Source: Timema cristinae | Lineage: Eukaryota > Arthropoda > Insecta > Phasmatodea > Timematidae | Assembly: GCA_039000515.1 (NCBI GenBank) | Contig: JBCFYV010000012.1 | Coordinates: 124,712,605-124,776,604, forward strand | Direction of reading: 5' to 3' | Length of the DNA stretch: 64,000 nt | Shown: positions 32,729-46,600 of the stretch, piece by piece | Layout: the number at the start of each line of letters is the position of its first letter | Position numbering within the stretch: the first letter of the stretch is position 1 | The notes under the pieces: model-generated | Databases searched by the model: none | The model's input: the letters and a program-made list of their open reading frames with translations, nothing else | What the model was told of the DNA's origin: nothing | Translations under genes and position numbers: made by a program

Positions 32729-35548
32729 CTTAAGTTGTAGAATCTGCGCATCAGCTATGCACAGTAGGCCTACAATGTTTGGACTTGTGTTAGACACATG
32801 TGACCTGTAATGCACCATCCGAGTCCCAAGGTCATTAGTCAGCACTAATCACCTCTGTCTGTACCACCAAGATGTGTTGCCGCTGGAAACCTTGACTTCT
32901 ATTATGTAACAAAGTCTCTTTCAAAAAAGAATACAACTAAGGCATAAGACAGCTTTATCTTTACTAGCTGTAGAACATAAATTAAGCTGTCTTACATGTC
33001 AGTTACATGAAAGTGTTAGTGGTGATATTATTAGGACAAACTATCATTTAAACGTATTTATATATTATGGTCGTTAATCAAAGTTTATAAAATTATAACA
33101 AATATACTCGGTCGTTTAAACTCGCGTCGTCCCAGGTCGAAATTAAGACTTTATCTATAAAAAGTTTAGAGATAATAGTTGGAAAACATGTTTCAGGTAA
33201 AAACATTCTATTTTATTAACTGTCTATTGATAAAATGAAAAATCTTTCTAGTTTGGTATTTTATAACTTTCTTGCACTCTTACAGTTAAAGAAAGTGGCT
33301 ACTCTCAACTTTTCGCCAAAATGATTTTAAGGGTTCCGTTCTGATCCTTAATTTTTGATTTTATCTACGTAATTCGTTGAGATTTGAATATTACTTATCA
33401 TTACATACATGTGGATCTATTTACAATAACCATCTTTTACTTGAAACATATTTTTATAAAACCAAAAGTTTTCACGATATACACGAATATATATTTCTTT
33501 GAACTTTGCCAACACTCTAAGATAAAGAATTATAACCGTCAAAAAATCTAGCCCGAATTGTTGATGGATGTCGATGTTTCATGACCTCCTAATCTAAAAG
33601 TTGTTTTTGAATACCGTCGTCTATGGGTCTGTCCAACCCTTAAATTAATAATAGAGCAGTTTACTAAATGGTGAAAAGAGAACTATTTTATTTTCTCAAA
33701 ATTGGCTGTAACTATTCTATCTCTCTCATTTTATACTCAATAGTCAATAATTACCTATTTTATTTATCAAAATTTATAAAATAGAAATGTAATAGCAATG
33801 CGATCACCATAAGATGTGCATCCCTTAGTAAAATGACGAAAATTTTAACCAGAAGTCAAATTTGTAATATGAAGTGTTGACCCTTGGAAAATCAATATCG
33901 ATATTTTTTATTGATCCAAATATACAAATGAAGACGTTAATTCTTCAAATATAAAATTATGAAATTTAAAACCAGGACTCAAAAAATGTTTTACTTATAT
34001 ATAGCGCAATTTTTTCTCGGATTCGCTAGTGTATATTATATTATAAATTTTGAGTAAATATCTCCATTTTTTTAAACAATAGAGCGAGAAAGTACGTGCG
34101 GAGTTCCGTACCATTTATTTGTAGTTTGTGTTTATTTACATTTGTCTACGGCCAACGTTTGTAGCATTTGGCTATATTATTATTGTTATTTAAATGCATT
34201 GGTAATATCTTCCAAAAGTGACAGTTTGCAGGTCACATGTATTGACGTATGAACACGTAAAAAGTAGATCTAGTAACTTTTTTTTGCTGTCAGTTAAGGC
34301 GCCTCATTATGATTTATTCTTATGTGTGTGTGTGTAAGTCTATTTATCACTGCTGATATACAGGTAGAAATGAAGTAGAGAGGGATCGCCATACTTTGTT
34401 TTGAAAAGTTTTTTTGCTGTTGTACATTACTAGAAAAATTATGTCCTTAATTTCTTAAAATTAATTTTTATTGGCTGATACGTTTCAAAGTTAGATTTTT
34501 TAAACACATATAACAATATTAAATCACTTGATCAATCTATAAATATAAGCATATCCTATGAGCGGCCCCTATACCTAGGTTAATGATTTAGTTAGTTTTA
34601 ATTTTATTGGTGTAATTTGTGTGCTTATATTTTTCAACCCTTTTATTTTCAACAATTACTTCACTTTTATAACTATATACTATATTAAAATGGTTAATAA
34701 TTAGGCCTACATTTAACCTCTGGTTATGTAAATGCTTTGTGTTTAGTAGTTATTGCCTCTGTAGGTTTGATCTTAGTTTCATAGTAGTATTAAAAGTGTA
34801 ATACTGTGACACCGTTATATCCATTGAGCTATATTGTCTAAGAATGTAAGCCCCTCCCCCAGAATAGGACATTTAAACCTGGGGGAATACTATGCCAATG
34901 GATATAAGCGGTTTTGTTGCTCACTGGTCGCCTAGTATACTCATTCTGGTATGCTGCTTTCTCCCTGTCTGGATGATATTGGTTATTCCCATAACCACGT
35001 GACCACACTAATTCTGGTATATTTTAGGATAAATTGAGTGTATCTCTTGGCCCCACTTCATGTTCATTTGTATCTCTATAATGGCTACCTCTCCAATTCC
35101 ACGCCTATTGTCTCAGACCCAACCATATATGCGATCTCCCTCTCTAAACTAGTCTGTGTCTTGATAGCATTTCGAAGTAAACTTCACCCACCCTTTCAAA
35201 TCTCTTAACACGTACATTCCCAGTTTCAGACAGTCAAAACCATTTCAAGCCCACTATATCATATATAAACTGCGTATATAGTTCTAACTCTTTTCACCAG
35301 TTAATCCAATATGATAATAAAGGTTGAACAAATTTAACTTCCAGATATCAACACAATATCATACGAATTGGTCGATTAGAGCCCTTAGTATTGATGATGT
35401 GGGTCGACAACCGTCACTATTATCTTAATCAACTAAGCAGCTCTTTATCAAAAACAAACTATCGTGGGTTTGCTTGCGTCATCATAGGTTAAAAGATGGA
35501 GCAATAGTCTGCTCGGGACCACACTATCGGTCCACTATGCATTCACTA
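32729..35548. other. Intergenic, one nested inverted repeat
   Basis: AT-rich with no coding signal that I can support. The only structure is at 34811-34912: outer arms TTATATCCATTG/CAATGGATATAA and inner arms TCCCCCAG/CTGGGGGA. Confidence 0.55.
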
Positions 35549-38500
35549 TATTATTATTATAATAATTAATGTCTTTATTTACATGGTGAAATTAAGGCAT
35601 AAGCCCTCTATTACATTTAATCATGTCTTAAGTTAACATTACATTGTATTTATCAATCATTATCATTAAATAAAACACAGGAGACAAGTATTTGAGGAAA
35701 ACATACACATAAAATATTACTATGAGATAAACACATAAAAAACCAACAACCAAAACAGTAATTGACTTGAACAAAGTATCTCTAGATCAGTAATGTAAAC
35801 AGAGAGATAAAATTAAATTAAATTAGTAAACATTCCTACACCAAACACGCGCACACACTCGCACTCACATGGAGTATGCCTCAGCTCACACACCAGAGAT
35901 TAGAGTGATTGGTGAGTTTGTTTATAAGATCATATGGCCCATTCACATCTGTGAAGTCTACAGGTGACTTGTTCCAGGCTAAGGCAGATGAGACCGTGAA
36001 AGATTTTTAATAAAAATGAGTTTTGCATCTCAGAACACAGAGCACGTTAGCTGACTGAAAGCGAGTGCAGGGACCACCCTGTACTTGTTGAAATTGAAAT
36101 CGAGAGGCCAGGTAGCTGGGTAAGCCAGTCGTAATTACCTTGTAGAGCAGTAAACGAGAATGTAGTTAACGCCTTTGTTCAAATCGCATCCAACCAAACT
36201 TTCACAAGTATGGAGTAACATGACCTCGATATTTCAGATTAAAGATATATCTAACACACACATTATGCAGCCTCTGAAGTCGAGTGGCCAGGGTTTCCGT
36301 TAAGTCCCTAAACACAGCATCGCACTAATCAAAATGAGGAAGGACAAGTGCCTGAACCAACAACGCCTTGGTATTTACTGGTAAGAATTGCTTGAGTCTC
36401 TTTAAAGTATGCCTTGTAGTAAAAGTTTTTTAACATATAGAGTCACATGGTCAGTCCAAGTTAGGTTTTCATTAATAGTAAGGCCTAAATTACGTGTGGT
36501 AGCTGAGATGGATATGGGTTCAGAGTTGAGCTCAAGGCAGAGTTTACCGATCAAGTTTAGATAATATCATTTTGGATCCAATAAAAATACCATTTAATTT
36601 CTTTGGATTCAAAGAAAGGTTATTTTTCTTGGACCAGTAATGTATGAACTTAAGGTCTGTATTTAATGTATGCATATCCATTTCTATTTACAATGGGTGG
36701 GAAGAGATATAAATCTGTAAATCATCCGCGTAAAGATGACACTTACAATGAGAGATTCTTTCAGATAAATCATTAATAAATAATGAGAACAAAAGTGAGC
36801 CTAATATAGAGCCTTTGGAGACACCAGTCCTTACCGGTAGTCATGAGGAGAAATTTCCATTAACGTTTACACTTTGCTGCCTACCGATCAGATAAGACAT
36901 CATCCAATGCATAGCGCACTCAAAGTAAACCTATATGACTCAAACAATTTACGCAGTAGCATATTGTGGTTAACGCAGTTAAATGCCTGTGAGAAACCAA
37001 GTAAGGTAAGTATAGTAATATTCTTACCCCCCACTCCCCCCCATAGCGAGATGAATGTCATCAACTATATTTATTAGTGCCGATGCCAAATTATGCTTAG
37101 CACGAAAACCAGATTCAAACTGCTTTAGAAAAGCATGCTCGTTAATGAAGCACAACATTTGTATGTGCACCAAATATTTGAGCGCTTTAGATAGAAAAGG
37201 GAGAATAAAAATGGGATGGAAGTCCCTAACACTAGTCGGGTTGTTAGTCTTGGGTACAGGAATAACATAAAACATTCTCCATAGAAAAGGGAAGACACCA
37301 TTTGTAAGTGAGAAGTTAAAAATATTGGTTATTGGAGTAGTGACAAAAGGTAGAATTAAGAGGAGGAAGGTAATTAAAGTTTCGTCAACCCCAATCGCCT
37401 TGGATTTAATTCTACGTAATTATTTAACTACATACTAAGTTGTTACTGGCGAAAAATAGAATATTTTATCGTTTGGAATGTCAGCACCAGGAGAGGGTTG
37501 TGGACATGGGCCAGTCTGCTGCGAGAGGGCTGTAAATTGCTCATTAAATTGGTCTGGGCTTATCTCATTAGCATAGGTAAGTTTATTTTGACCAATCACC
37601 ATAACACAGAGATTTTTCCAGCAACCAACAATTCCATTTCTCACTATAAATAAGCGAGATGTGTATTCTAGCTTGGCTTTTATAACAGCATTAGTAACTT
37701 TATTGCGTAATTTTGTAAATGACACAAATAGTGAAGTATCATTAGCAGACGTTTTACATGCAAATTCATATGACCTAAGTACAGCGTTACGATGAGCCAT
37801 CATACTTCGAATGTTGTCAGTCAACCAGGGGGGTGGGTGCTCGCGTCACACGTTTCGTTTTGGAGGTGCATGTTTGTCATATAGGTTCTTAATTATACGA
37901 TTCAGGCACTCATCCTTTTCGTCAAGGGTTACATCTGTATCTATAAACTCCCATGGGAAAATGCTAGAATCATGAGATAGCTGTTCTGTATCTATAGGCT
38001 TCATGTATCGATAAGTAATAATTTTAGGAACACGTTTAGAGGTACGTAAAGAATATGCCAGAAATATTAAGTCGTGCTTAGAGAGGCCAGGTGCCACCAT
38101 TTGGCCATAAACTAGGACCTTCTCATTATTGGATGTAGCTATGAGATCAAGTAATGCTGTCTGATGAGTGGCTTTGAGGGAGAAAACGGTAAGATTAGAA
38201 GAGTAAAACATATTTCACAACTTTCACGTATCATTCGAACAACTGTTTAGTAAAACAATGTTAAAATGGACCATGATTATAGTGTGATCAGATTTAGAAT
38301 TAAAGTTAAATAAGATCAGCTTCAAAGTTACCCCCAGTCATTTATTTTTTGAGGTTTGTATACCACTGCAGTTAAAAAATTTATAGATCCTATTCTAATT
38401 TCACTAGACATGTATTCAATTTTCTCAGCAAAAGGCCCCGGGGAGGGAGCAATACGCTTTGCTCTTAAATCATCCCGTACATATATAGCAACTCCTCCCG

Positions 38501-38720
38501 CCCCTTTGCCTAAACGATCATTTCGTATGAGCTAATAGCTCGGCGATTCAATCAAGTTATCAGTGAGGGTAGGTTTCACTAACCATTATGAGATGGAGTT
38601 GCACTTGGGAGAAGATAGCAGAGAGTTCGGTGAAGTGGGAAAGTAGAGATTGGGCATTGGCACGAGCCACTTGTAAGGCCCGTGGATATAAAGAAAGTAT
38701 ATTCTGCAATCTGTCGCCAG
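35549..38720 (-). pseudogene. Decayed APE-type non-LTR retrotransposon (CR1/Jockey-like group)
   Basis: On the minus strand, in order: endonuclease start (ANAQSLLSHFTELSAIF near 38650, SETYP, then RNDRLGKGAGGVAIYVRDDL near 38490), endonuclease end (38211-37846), linker (37824-37435), and reverse transcriptase: VRDFHPIFILPFLSKALKYL with ESGFRAKHN near 37080-37240, GVSKGSILGSLLFSLFINDL near 36800, and YADD near 36730. Frames are broken by stops and shifts. The 3' end is AATAAAGACATTAATTATTA near 35570, with an (ATT)-type tail. ORFs on the + strand here are shadows. Confidence 0.85.
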
Positions 38721-38819
38721 GGGACTCAACTACAACATTATACGTTATATATAACTATACGTTCTCGCATACCGCCCTAAGTCTACCTTCAAGAGCTAAT
38801 AAGAGCTTAATATAGTTTG

Positions 38820-39288
38820 TACCACCTCCCTACATTACAACATCACCCCTTTAAATAAAATTTCTGGGTGCTCCACTTGGTAATAAGCCTAACTGAACGC
38901 TATATTTTACTTTAATGCTGGCTTTCAAAAAGTCCTAAACAGTTTCTTTTTTGTTTGTTTGGATACTCCATGAATAAAAACAATAGACTAGATAAAACTA
39001 GAATACAGGCTCCCAGGTTCAAATGAATAATAATATAATTTTTTAAATTAGGTCAAAATTAATTTAACTCAGAGGGCACATTACATACTAAGACAGATGC
39101 ACTATATTTATCTAAAACATAGAGAACATGCTCCTAATTTAATTTTAATTTATAATATCTTTTTCAGTTACGCGCACTTTAAGAATAACTAATGTTAATG
39201 TTAACTAGTTTTAGTACTTCAGTTGTATTAAATACATGTCTTACAATGATTAAAAGCCTGTTTCCTTTCTTTTTTACCGGACTGTCAG
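38820..39288. other. Sequence upstream of the first recognised UGT exon
   Basis: AT-rich. A pyrimidine tract and CAG at 39286-39288 form the acceptor for the exon at 39289. A short start exon of the UGT gene should lie here or further upstream, but I cannot identify it. Confidence 0.5.
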
Positions 39289-40642
39289 CTAGTATCAATA
39301 GCAGTTCTTTTCATAATCGCAACAAGCAGTCATGGTGCACGAATCTTAGGTTTGTTTCCCGTACCAGCCAGAAGTCATATAATAGTATTTGAGCCTCTAA
39401 TGAAGGAACTAGCTACAAGAGGTCACCAGGTCACTGTAGTCAGTGCGTTCCCCCTTGATAAGCCCATGGACAACTACACTGATATCAAATTGGATATGCC
39501 AGATATATCCAAGCTTATAAGTGATCATGGTGAGTGACACATATACTTATATATTCATTACATATATAAGTGTTTTTACATTTATTGCCTACTATAAAGC
39601 TGTACTCAACAATGCTCATACATATGGATTTTAAGATGTTTGGCTAAATATTGAAAGCTGCAAATACAGTAATTATAAATATGTACTGTAGTTTGTAAAG
39701 ATATATATCAAATACAAACCACAAACATATAGTTTCCATGTTAGCATATCATTAATTTATAACGTCAATGCTAAGATTAATGTGATGAAGCGCTACTCAT
39801 CGCCACTAAAATAATCAGCTCCCACTCTCAAGCTTTGAACATGGTATGAGGGACTGGCCAGACACCAAACAAAATAATCTTGATATCTGGGTTGATCTCT
39901 CGCAATAAAAAAATTATATTATCATGTATTGGACTTAGTTTTAAAAACACCTATCAAAACTTATGGAAAACTATATCTAGATGAAAGTTTAAACGAAAGT
40001 AACAAATTAATTAAGTGTATACAATATAAATATTATATCAAAATGACCTTTATGGTAATTTTCACTACGGCTTGTAAAATTAATGTTGACCAAACTTTGA
40101 AGCTATTAATTTGCATGGTTTACCGCAACATGAGCTAGCGCTGTGATCACTTCATTTCGTTGCTTTGAACATATGACATGTAATAATAGTAGCTATTTAA
40201 AAGTGTTTTAGACTACAACTATTATAAATCCTTCACGTTGCTAGTATGAATAAATATTATTTATTATTTTAATTTAAAATATAATAATATATGTGATAAT
40301 TCCTTGAAATAATAATATAAATATGAATTTGATAGTGAAGATAGGTTGTGTTTATTATTATAGCGTTACTTTTAAATAAGTTATACGCCTATTTATGTCT
40401 TTAGAGTTTACTAAATCATTTATACTTTTTACAATAGTGCTAATATAATGTGTATTTTTTCATTTATAGGCTTGGTTAAAGAAAATACCTTTTCCTTTTC
40501 ACTTTTAAATTCCATATCTTAATATTTTGTCAAATTATTCAAAATGTCACTCAATAAGATTCCAACATGAATTCCCTCAGGTGTCGTAAGTTAGCTGATA
40601 AGATTGTTGTTGCCTTAGAGCCTTCAGACTTTAATACTTATG

Positions 40643-40686
<44 letters not shown>

Positions 40687-43600
40687 TACTACAAACATAT
40701 TACATAAAGTGTCTAACCCCTCCCACAGGGTACCGAACTAGATTTGATAAAAATAATAAATTTAAATTATTGGCTAATCAAACAAATTTAAATTGATTTT
40801 TGAAGATATATCACTTGACTTTCTTTACCATAAATAAAATACGAGAAAATACGAACATCTGTATCTAATATAAATGGTGGTTTGAAAATATGACCATACC
40901 CGATCAATAGGTTTCAGTTATTTTTTCATTGAGTTGATAAATATATTTCTACCAAAGATGTGGATAATATTTTTGAAGTTATCTCGCTCCATCTTCCTTA
41001 CAAACCTCCCCTTATTCTGGTGACCAAGGATTGAGAGCCTTGTGAACACCCAAGGAGAAGAAGATCATCTATTGTGGACTGACTGTCTGTGGCTAACCTA
41101 ACTATCCACAAAAACACTTAGCTAACTTTGTGTTTGGAGCCACATATTACTACCCGTTCAGGTTATACGTTTATGTACTAATTTGTCTAATGGTTTTAGG
41201 GATTAGGAAGGTCATTTTTATAGGAAGTGTACCCCCATTTTCATGGAGAGAGAAAGAAGAAACCAGTTGGGAAAACCACCCTCAGTACACCTGATCAAGA
41301 TTCGAGACTCGATCTCCCCATCATCGATAATCTTTTACACTGTGGTAGTAGGGCTTTAAACCATACACCCCCGAAGTGGATTAACTAACATTTATCTCTC
41401 AAATAAAAAATAAAATTGTTGATAGCCATTGTATTAAATATACTAATGAAACCACAAATGAAATAAATCAGATTAAGCTTTTAAATGTATATGTTAGAAA
41501 TTAACAGAACAGTAATTTACTAAATGGGATTATGATAATCACTTATTAATAACACATAAATGTAAAATTATAGGTATTAAAATATAATCACTACTTAATG
41601 CATTCAAAATAAGTTAATATGTTTTTTCAGGTGATAGAAGTCCTATAACCTGGACAAATGATTTTGAAACCATCATCAACATGATGAAAACGGGCTTAAG
41701 GATAACTCAATTGGCGTTAGAAAGCAATGAAGTGCAAAAACTCATTCATGATGAACACCAACATTTTGATCTAGTGTTTATTTTAAGTGCACTAAACGAA
41801 GCCTTTTACGGATTTGCACACAAGTTCAACGCTTCAATTATTTCTATCTGTCCTAACGTTGGCTTCCCTTGGACTTTAGATTCAGTTGGTAATAAAAGCC
41901 CTTCGTCCTATGTTCCTAATTGGTTTCTCTCTTATGGGTATAATATGACGTTTCTACAAAGATTTTACAACACAGTATTTAATTTGATAATGAGTGCTAG
42001 TCGTGAAATATATTATTTACCTGGACAAAACTCTTTGATGAAGAAACATTTCCATAATTTGAAAAATCTTCCGACTTTGCCGGATCTTGAGCGAAAAACG
42101 TCTTTGGTATTCCTTAATGGTGCTCCAGGAGTATCCTCTGCTCGGCCATTGCTACCTAACGTTATCCAGCTTGGAGGAATACATATTAAACCTACAAAAC
42201 CACTTCCAGAGGTAAGTAAGTTGTTTATCATAAAATAGAATATGATTTATGTCTATCTTGGAGTTTTAGTGCCGATTTATTTCAGAAAGTGATAAACATA
42301 TATTACTATACGGTACATGTGATTCTAAATTAATAGAATGAAATTTTAAACAATGCACCATAGTTCTATCTATCGTTGAACGGGCTAAACACATGGGTTA
42401 CGTCACTAGCAGGCGTGAATCAATAAGCATCGGGAATGTGCTTTGGAGAAAATTAAAATTGAATCTAATAATGTGATGGTAGAAAATGACCAAAGCTCCT
42501 CTAGTTTGAACAAAATCTTCTTTTTCTTTTCGAGTTTCACATTTGGTATTCCGCAATCATTTGAGACCATTCGAGACACAAACAATTTGAACTTATTTCT
42601 ATCGCTAATTCTCGAAGGGGTCTACCCACTATAAATATAAACTTTCGAAGGATTTAGCAGTATTGGTTAATAAAGATGGCACGTATATTGCATTTGCTTG
42701 CAATCCAAGAATTAGAAGAACGTAAGCTTGAATTGAATAGGCCATATCGAATCTTTAACTATAGGGATAATGCATTTGCCATTAGTGATAAAGCATATGT
42801 CAAGCTATTTAGACTGAATCAACGTAGTCTTGTTATTTAATTGTCACAATAGACGACGTGATGAAGGGTCAATCTCGAACGTCTGCATTATCTGTTTTTA
42901 CAAAAGTTTGTTATGCTTATTATTTTTCTTAGTAATAATACTAAAGTGTTAAAATAAAACAAAATTTTTAGTTTATCACGTTTTTAGGATAAGACCTTAA
43001 ATAAATTCAAGAAGAATACATTTGTGCTCAGAAGTAGCATTTCTTTTTGACATAATAAAAGTATTCTAATAAATTTATTTACAATTGCAAGATAATTGAT
43101 TATGTATCACAGCGATAAATATTGTCCACGTTGGAAATTAATCCGGTTCTGGGTTTGGTCTGGAAATGAATTCGTTGTATGAGAAATTTGTGTCTAAAAT
43201 TTAAAGTGAATTCGAATGGTTGTTCTCTCGAACACTCATCTCGAATACGAACGATTTTAGTTCAGGAATACAAAAATGTTTTTGAAGCGTTTTGAAACGT
43301 TCGAGAAGGCTACATTCTAGTTCAAAACGAGAGATCTTGGGAATAGGGGTACAGGAGGGTCACAGGCCGTTCACACGCCACCATGTGAATCACGAGTTCT
43401 TTTAAGAAAACTGGAGCGGGCTTCTGAAAAAAAAAACACGAATGAAAATACACACGGAATATTCAAGGTTTTTATTATTTTAAATAAAACCATATATTCA
43501 CTGTTTAAATTACAATTAAATTAAAAAACCAATAAGAACTTATGGAAATAGAAGTAACTTAAATAAATAAATTAACAACTATAAAATTGGTATAACTATT

Positions 43601-46600
43601 AAAATATTAAAACCAGTCACAAACATGTAGTCCACAATAAATGTCAACATCACCCGTGTAGTTCACATAAGCCACCATATGTTCCCATACACGACACACT
43701 GCGATGACCCGCGATACACGAACACCGGACTTGCAGACCCATTAGCGGTCACGCCGGTCCACTCACTTCATTGTCCACAACTTGGGCTTGGGGCTCCGTG
43801 GCTATCACTGACCATGTATATATATATATATATTATGGGACAGTTAAGAGTCTGGAATCTTACATTTCTAGAATAAAATAAAAGAACTCAGACCCACCCA
43901 GACTTGTGCCTTTTCCTCCCCACCCCGTACTTTTTAATTCCCCAACCAAGTGAGACTGTCGCTGCTTACCTGCTAAACAAGGAGGGAGATAGAGCTAACC
44001 AGGAGCACAGTTAGGGTGGACAACTAGAAGCGCACCGGTACCACTGTCAAACACTAATATTGTTACAGTTGTACTGTTGTATAGCTTAAAGAAGTGTATC
44101 CAGCTTTTTTAGTGGTGTGACCCTTATTTTTTACCTCTGAGATCGTCGCGATCTCTAGCGTTTAAATCCTAGGATTTATTGATTAATAGGATGAATATTA
44201 TCAAACGTACCATTCAATTTTAATAAACAAATTAAGAAAGAAAGTGCATATGCAGCATAAGCAATGTCCAAAGAAACTAAACATCAGCTGCAGAGCTAGT
44301 GGGATTTTTGAGCCTGCAGTGATGCACATATTTAATAAACCTTGACATTAGTAAAGAAATAGCCTGTCTGAGATCCGGCTCTACGATAAGCTTATTCCTA
44401 TATTTAGTTGTAATGGCAGCCACATCAGAAAATACTGTTTTGCCGAGATAGGATGTGGTCAGTGGCAAAAGAACTGCTACAGCTTTTACACTCATTGTTG
44501 GGTACTCACTTTCAGCCTGAAGCCTAAGCGATGTGATATCACATGTTTTAAAATTGTGTCCATTGTGCGATCCAAGGACAGGTCTATAAGTTTTTCTTGT
44601 TCACTAATTGCTTCCACAGGTAAAGGATTTAGCACCCATTTTCTTTGACTGACATCATATACGGATTCTTTAAAATATTTTTTGAATCCGAATATTATCA
44701 AGTTGAGGTGGTTGTTGATAAAAAAAATTGTTAATATCATGCCAAGAAAGAACATGTCAAGAAAACCCTCTTCAACTTTAGCAGCTTTGAAATGTACTGT
44801 CTCCCTGATAAATACTCACTCTCTTTCTTTAATATATGGTAAAAAGGAATGAATGCCCACTAAAATAGAATAACCGCGAGACAGCCAGTGTGCAGCAGAG
44901 TAGTACAAGAGAGCAATTTATTCATTCACTCTTCTTTCACATAAAGCAGCAAACAAAAGTGATTCAGTTGGTCTTATTTTAATGTTGTTCATCATTTTAA
45001 TGGAACTAAAGACAACACTTAGTTATGTACGCATGTGTTTTTATCCAAGTGACTCATACAGTGAGTCCAGATGGTCTTGGGAGCCTTCCTTTCACGAGAG
45101 CTTGTAAACAACTCTTTTCTAAAGAACATGGCAGGAGCATCATCACTGACATCCCAACACAATTTTTCCACTTCATAGTACTTGCTGTCAAAAAATCATC
45201 TAGAATCTTGAAAAGTCCCTCAGCACTGGCTCTTCCTGGAATTGTCTAGCAGAACAAAATATCCTTTTTGACAGATCTGTTATTGATGTACTGAATATAA
45301 TCCATAAGATGGGCATCCTTCTTCACTGAGTCAGTGGCATCATCAACCTGTATTGCAAATTTTGACAGTTTCAAGTTTCGGTCAACTGTTCTTATATGTC
45401 TTGTACAATGTCGGATATCCTTCTTCCCACTGTGTTATCTGTCATAGGGATATTTCAGACTAAATCTGCAAATGCTTTGTCAAACATTATTTTAGTGATT
45501 TCAACAGCAGCAGGCAAAACGAATGCCTCTCCAACAGAATGAGGCTTATTAAATTTTGTGATCATATACGAAACTTAATAGATTCCATAAGTCCCTTGGT
45601 GATGATTCTTATCATTTTTATTATTGATTTGGTCTGTATAGAATATTCTTCCAATTTTTCCTTTATGAAAATCACACGATTTTCCTGCATGCTGGTTGTG
45701 TCTTGAGTCCAGGAGTTACTTCCGCTTGTTTGGTTTCATACTCTCTGAATATAAAAACAGACAGACATACCAAGTACAAGGATCTCTTCTAGCCATCTCT
45801 TTCAACACTAGTGTAACCGAACAATGAAAACTCTTCAATATACTTTTTACTTTATTTTCATATCGGGTGCATCCATGCTGCAACTAGCCGAACTTATTAT
45901 TAGGAATATATCCATATCAGTATGTATTATGCTGTTATTCGCATGCACTTTTGTGAACAAAGAAAAGAAACTTATGTAAACACACAGAAATGACTACAAT
46001 ATGACAGTTTCGCAAACTTGGCAAGTAAACACAAACTGCACACGATCGGTGGTCGACCACTCAGGCAAGCAGGCTGATTCAACTTCGCTAACACTCGTCT
46101 TTTATACGAAAATGAATGATAGCTCACAGAAGAGAATGATGAACTTGGCGAGTATTCTCTATTTGATCAAAGCAAGAACTTGTAGTGCTACTACCCCAAG
46201 TATGAGTCTGCTGCATTAAACTGTGTTAGTAAAAATGTAGTTGGAGTAACATAATCAAACATTCTGTTTCTATATGGATTTTAAACTTTACTATAGTCAT
46301 CCAAATCTCGTAAAAGAGTAAATACAGTACTATAAGTTTATAATCTTCAAAAAACTTGCGATCCCTTTGGATTAATGCCGTGAGCCCCATCTTATAAATC
46401 AGTGGCTTAAAGTATACTCCTCACATCTATAATTAATTTTCCAAGTACACTTATTAATATGTTGTTTTGTTAGTTGAAATAACAAATTCTATTTTATACA
46501 AAAAACTATTCTTCGAGATACGCCACTTTTGTGGATGGAGGAGGGAATTTGTCCTGAATTGGGCTACGTCATGATTGAATGATGCTTTGAGAATGCTATA

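Noticed and set aside
36874..37270. Plus-strand ORFs of 67 and 71 aa
   Set aside because: Antisense to the LINE reverse transcriptase on the minus strand.
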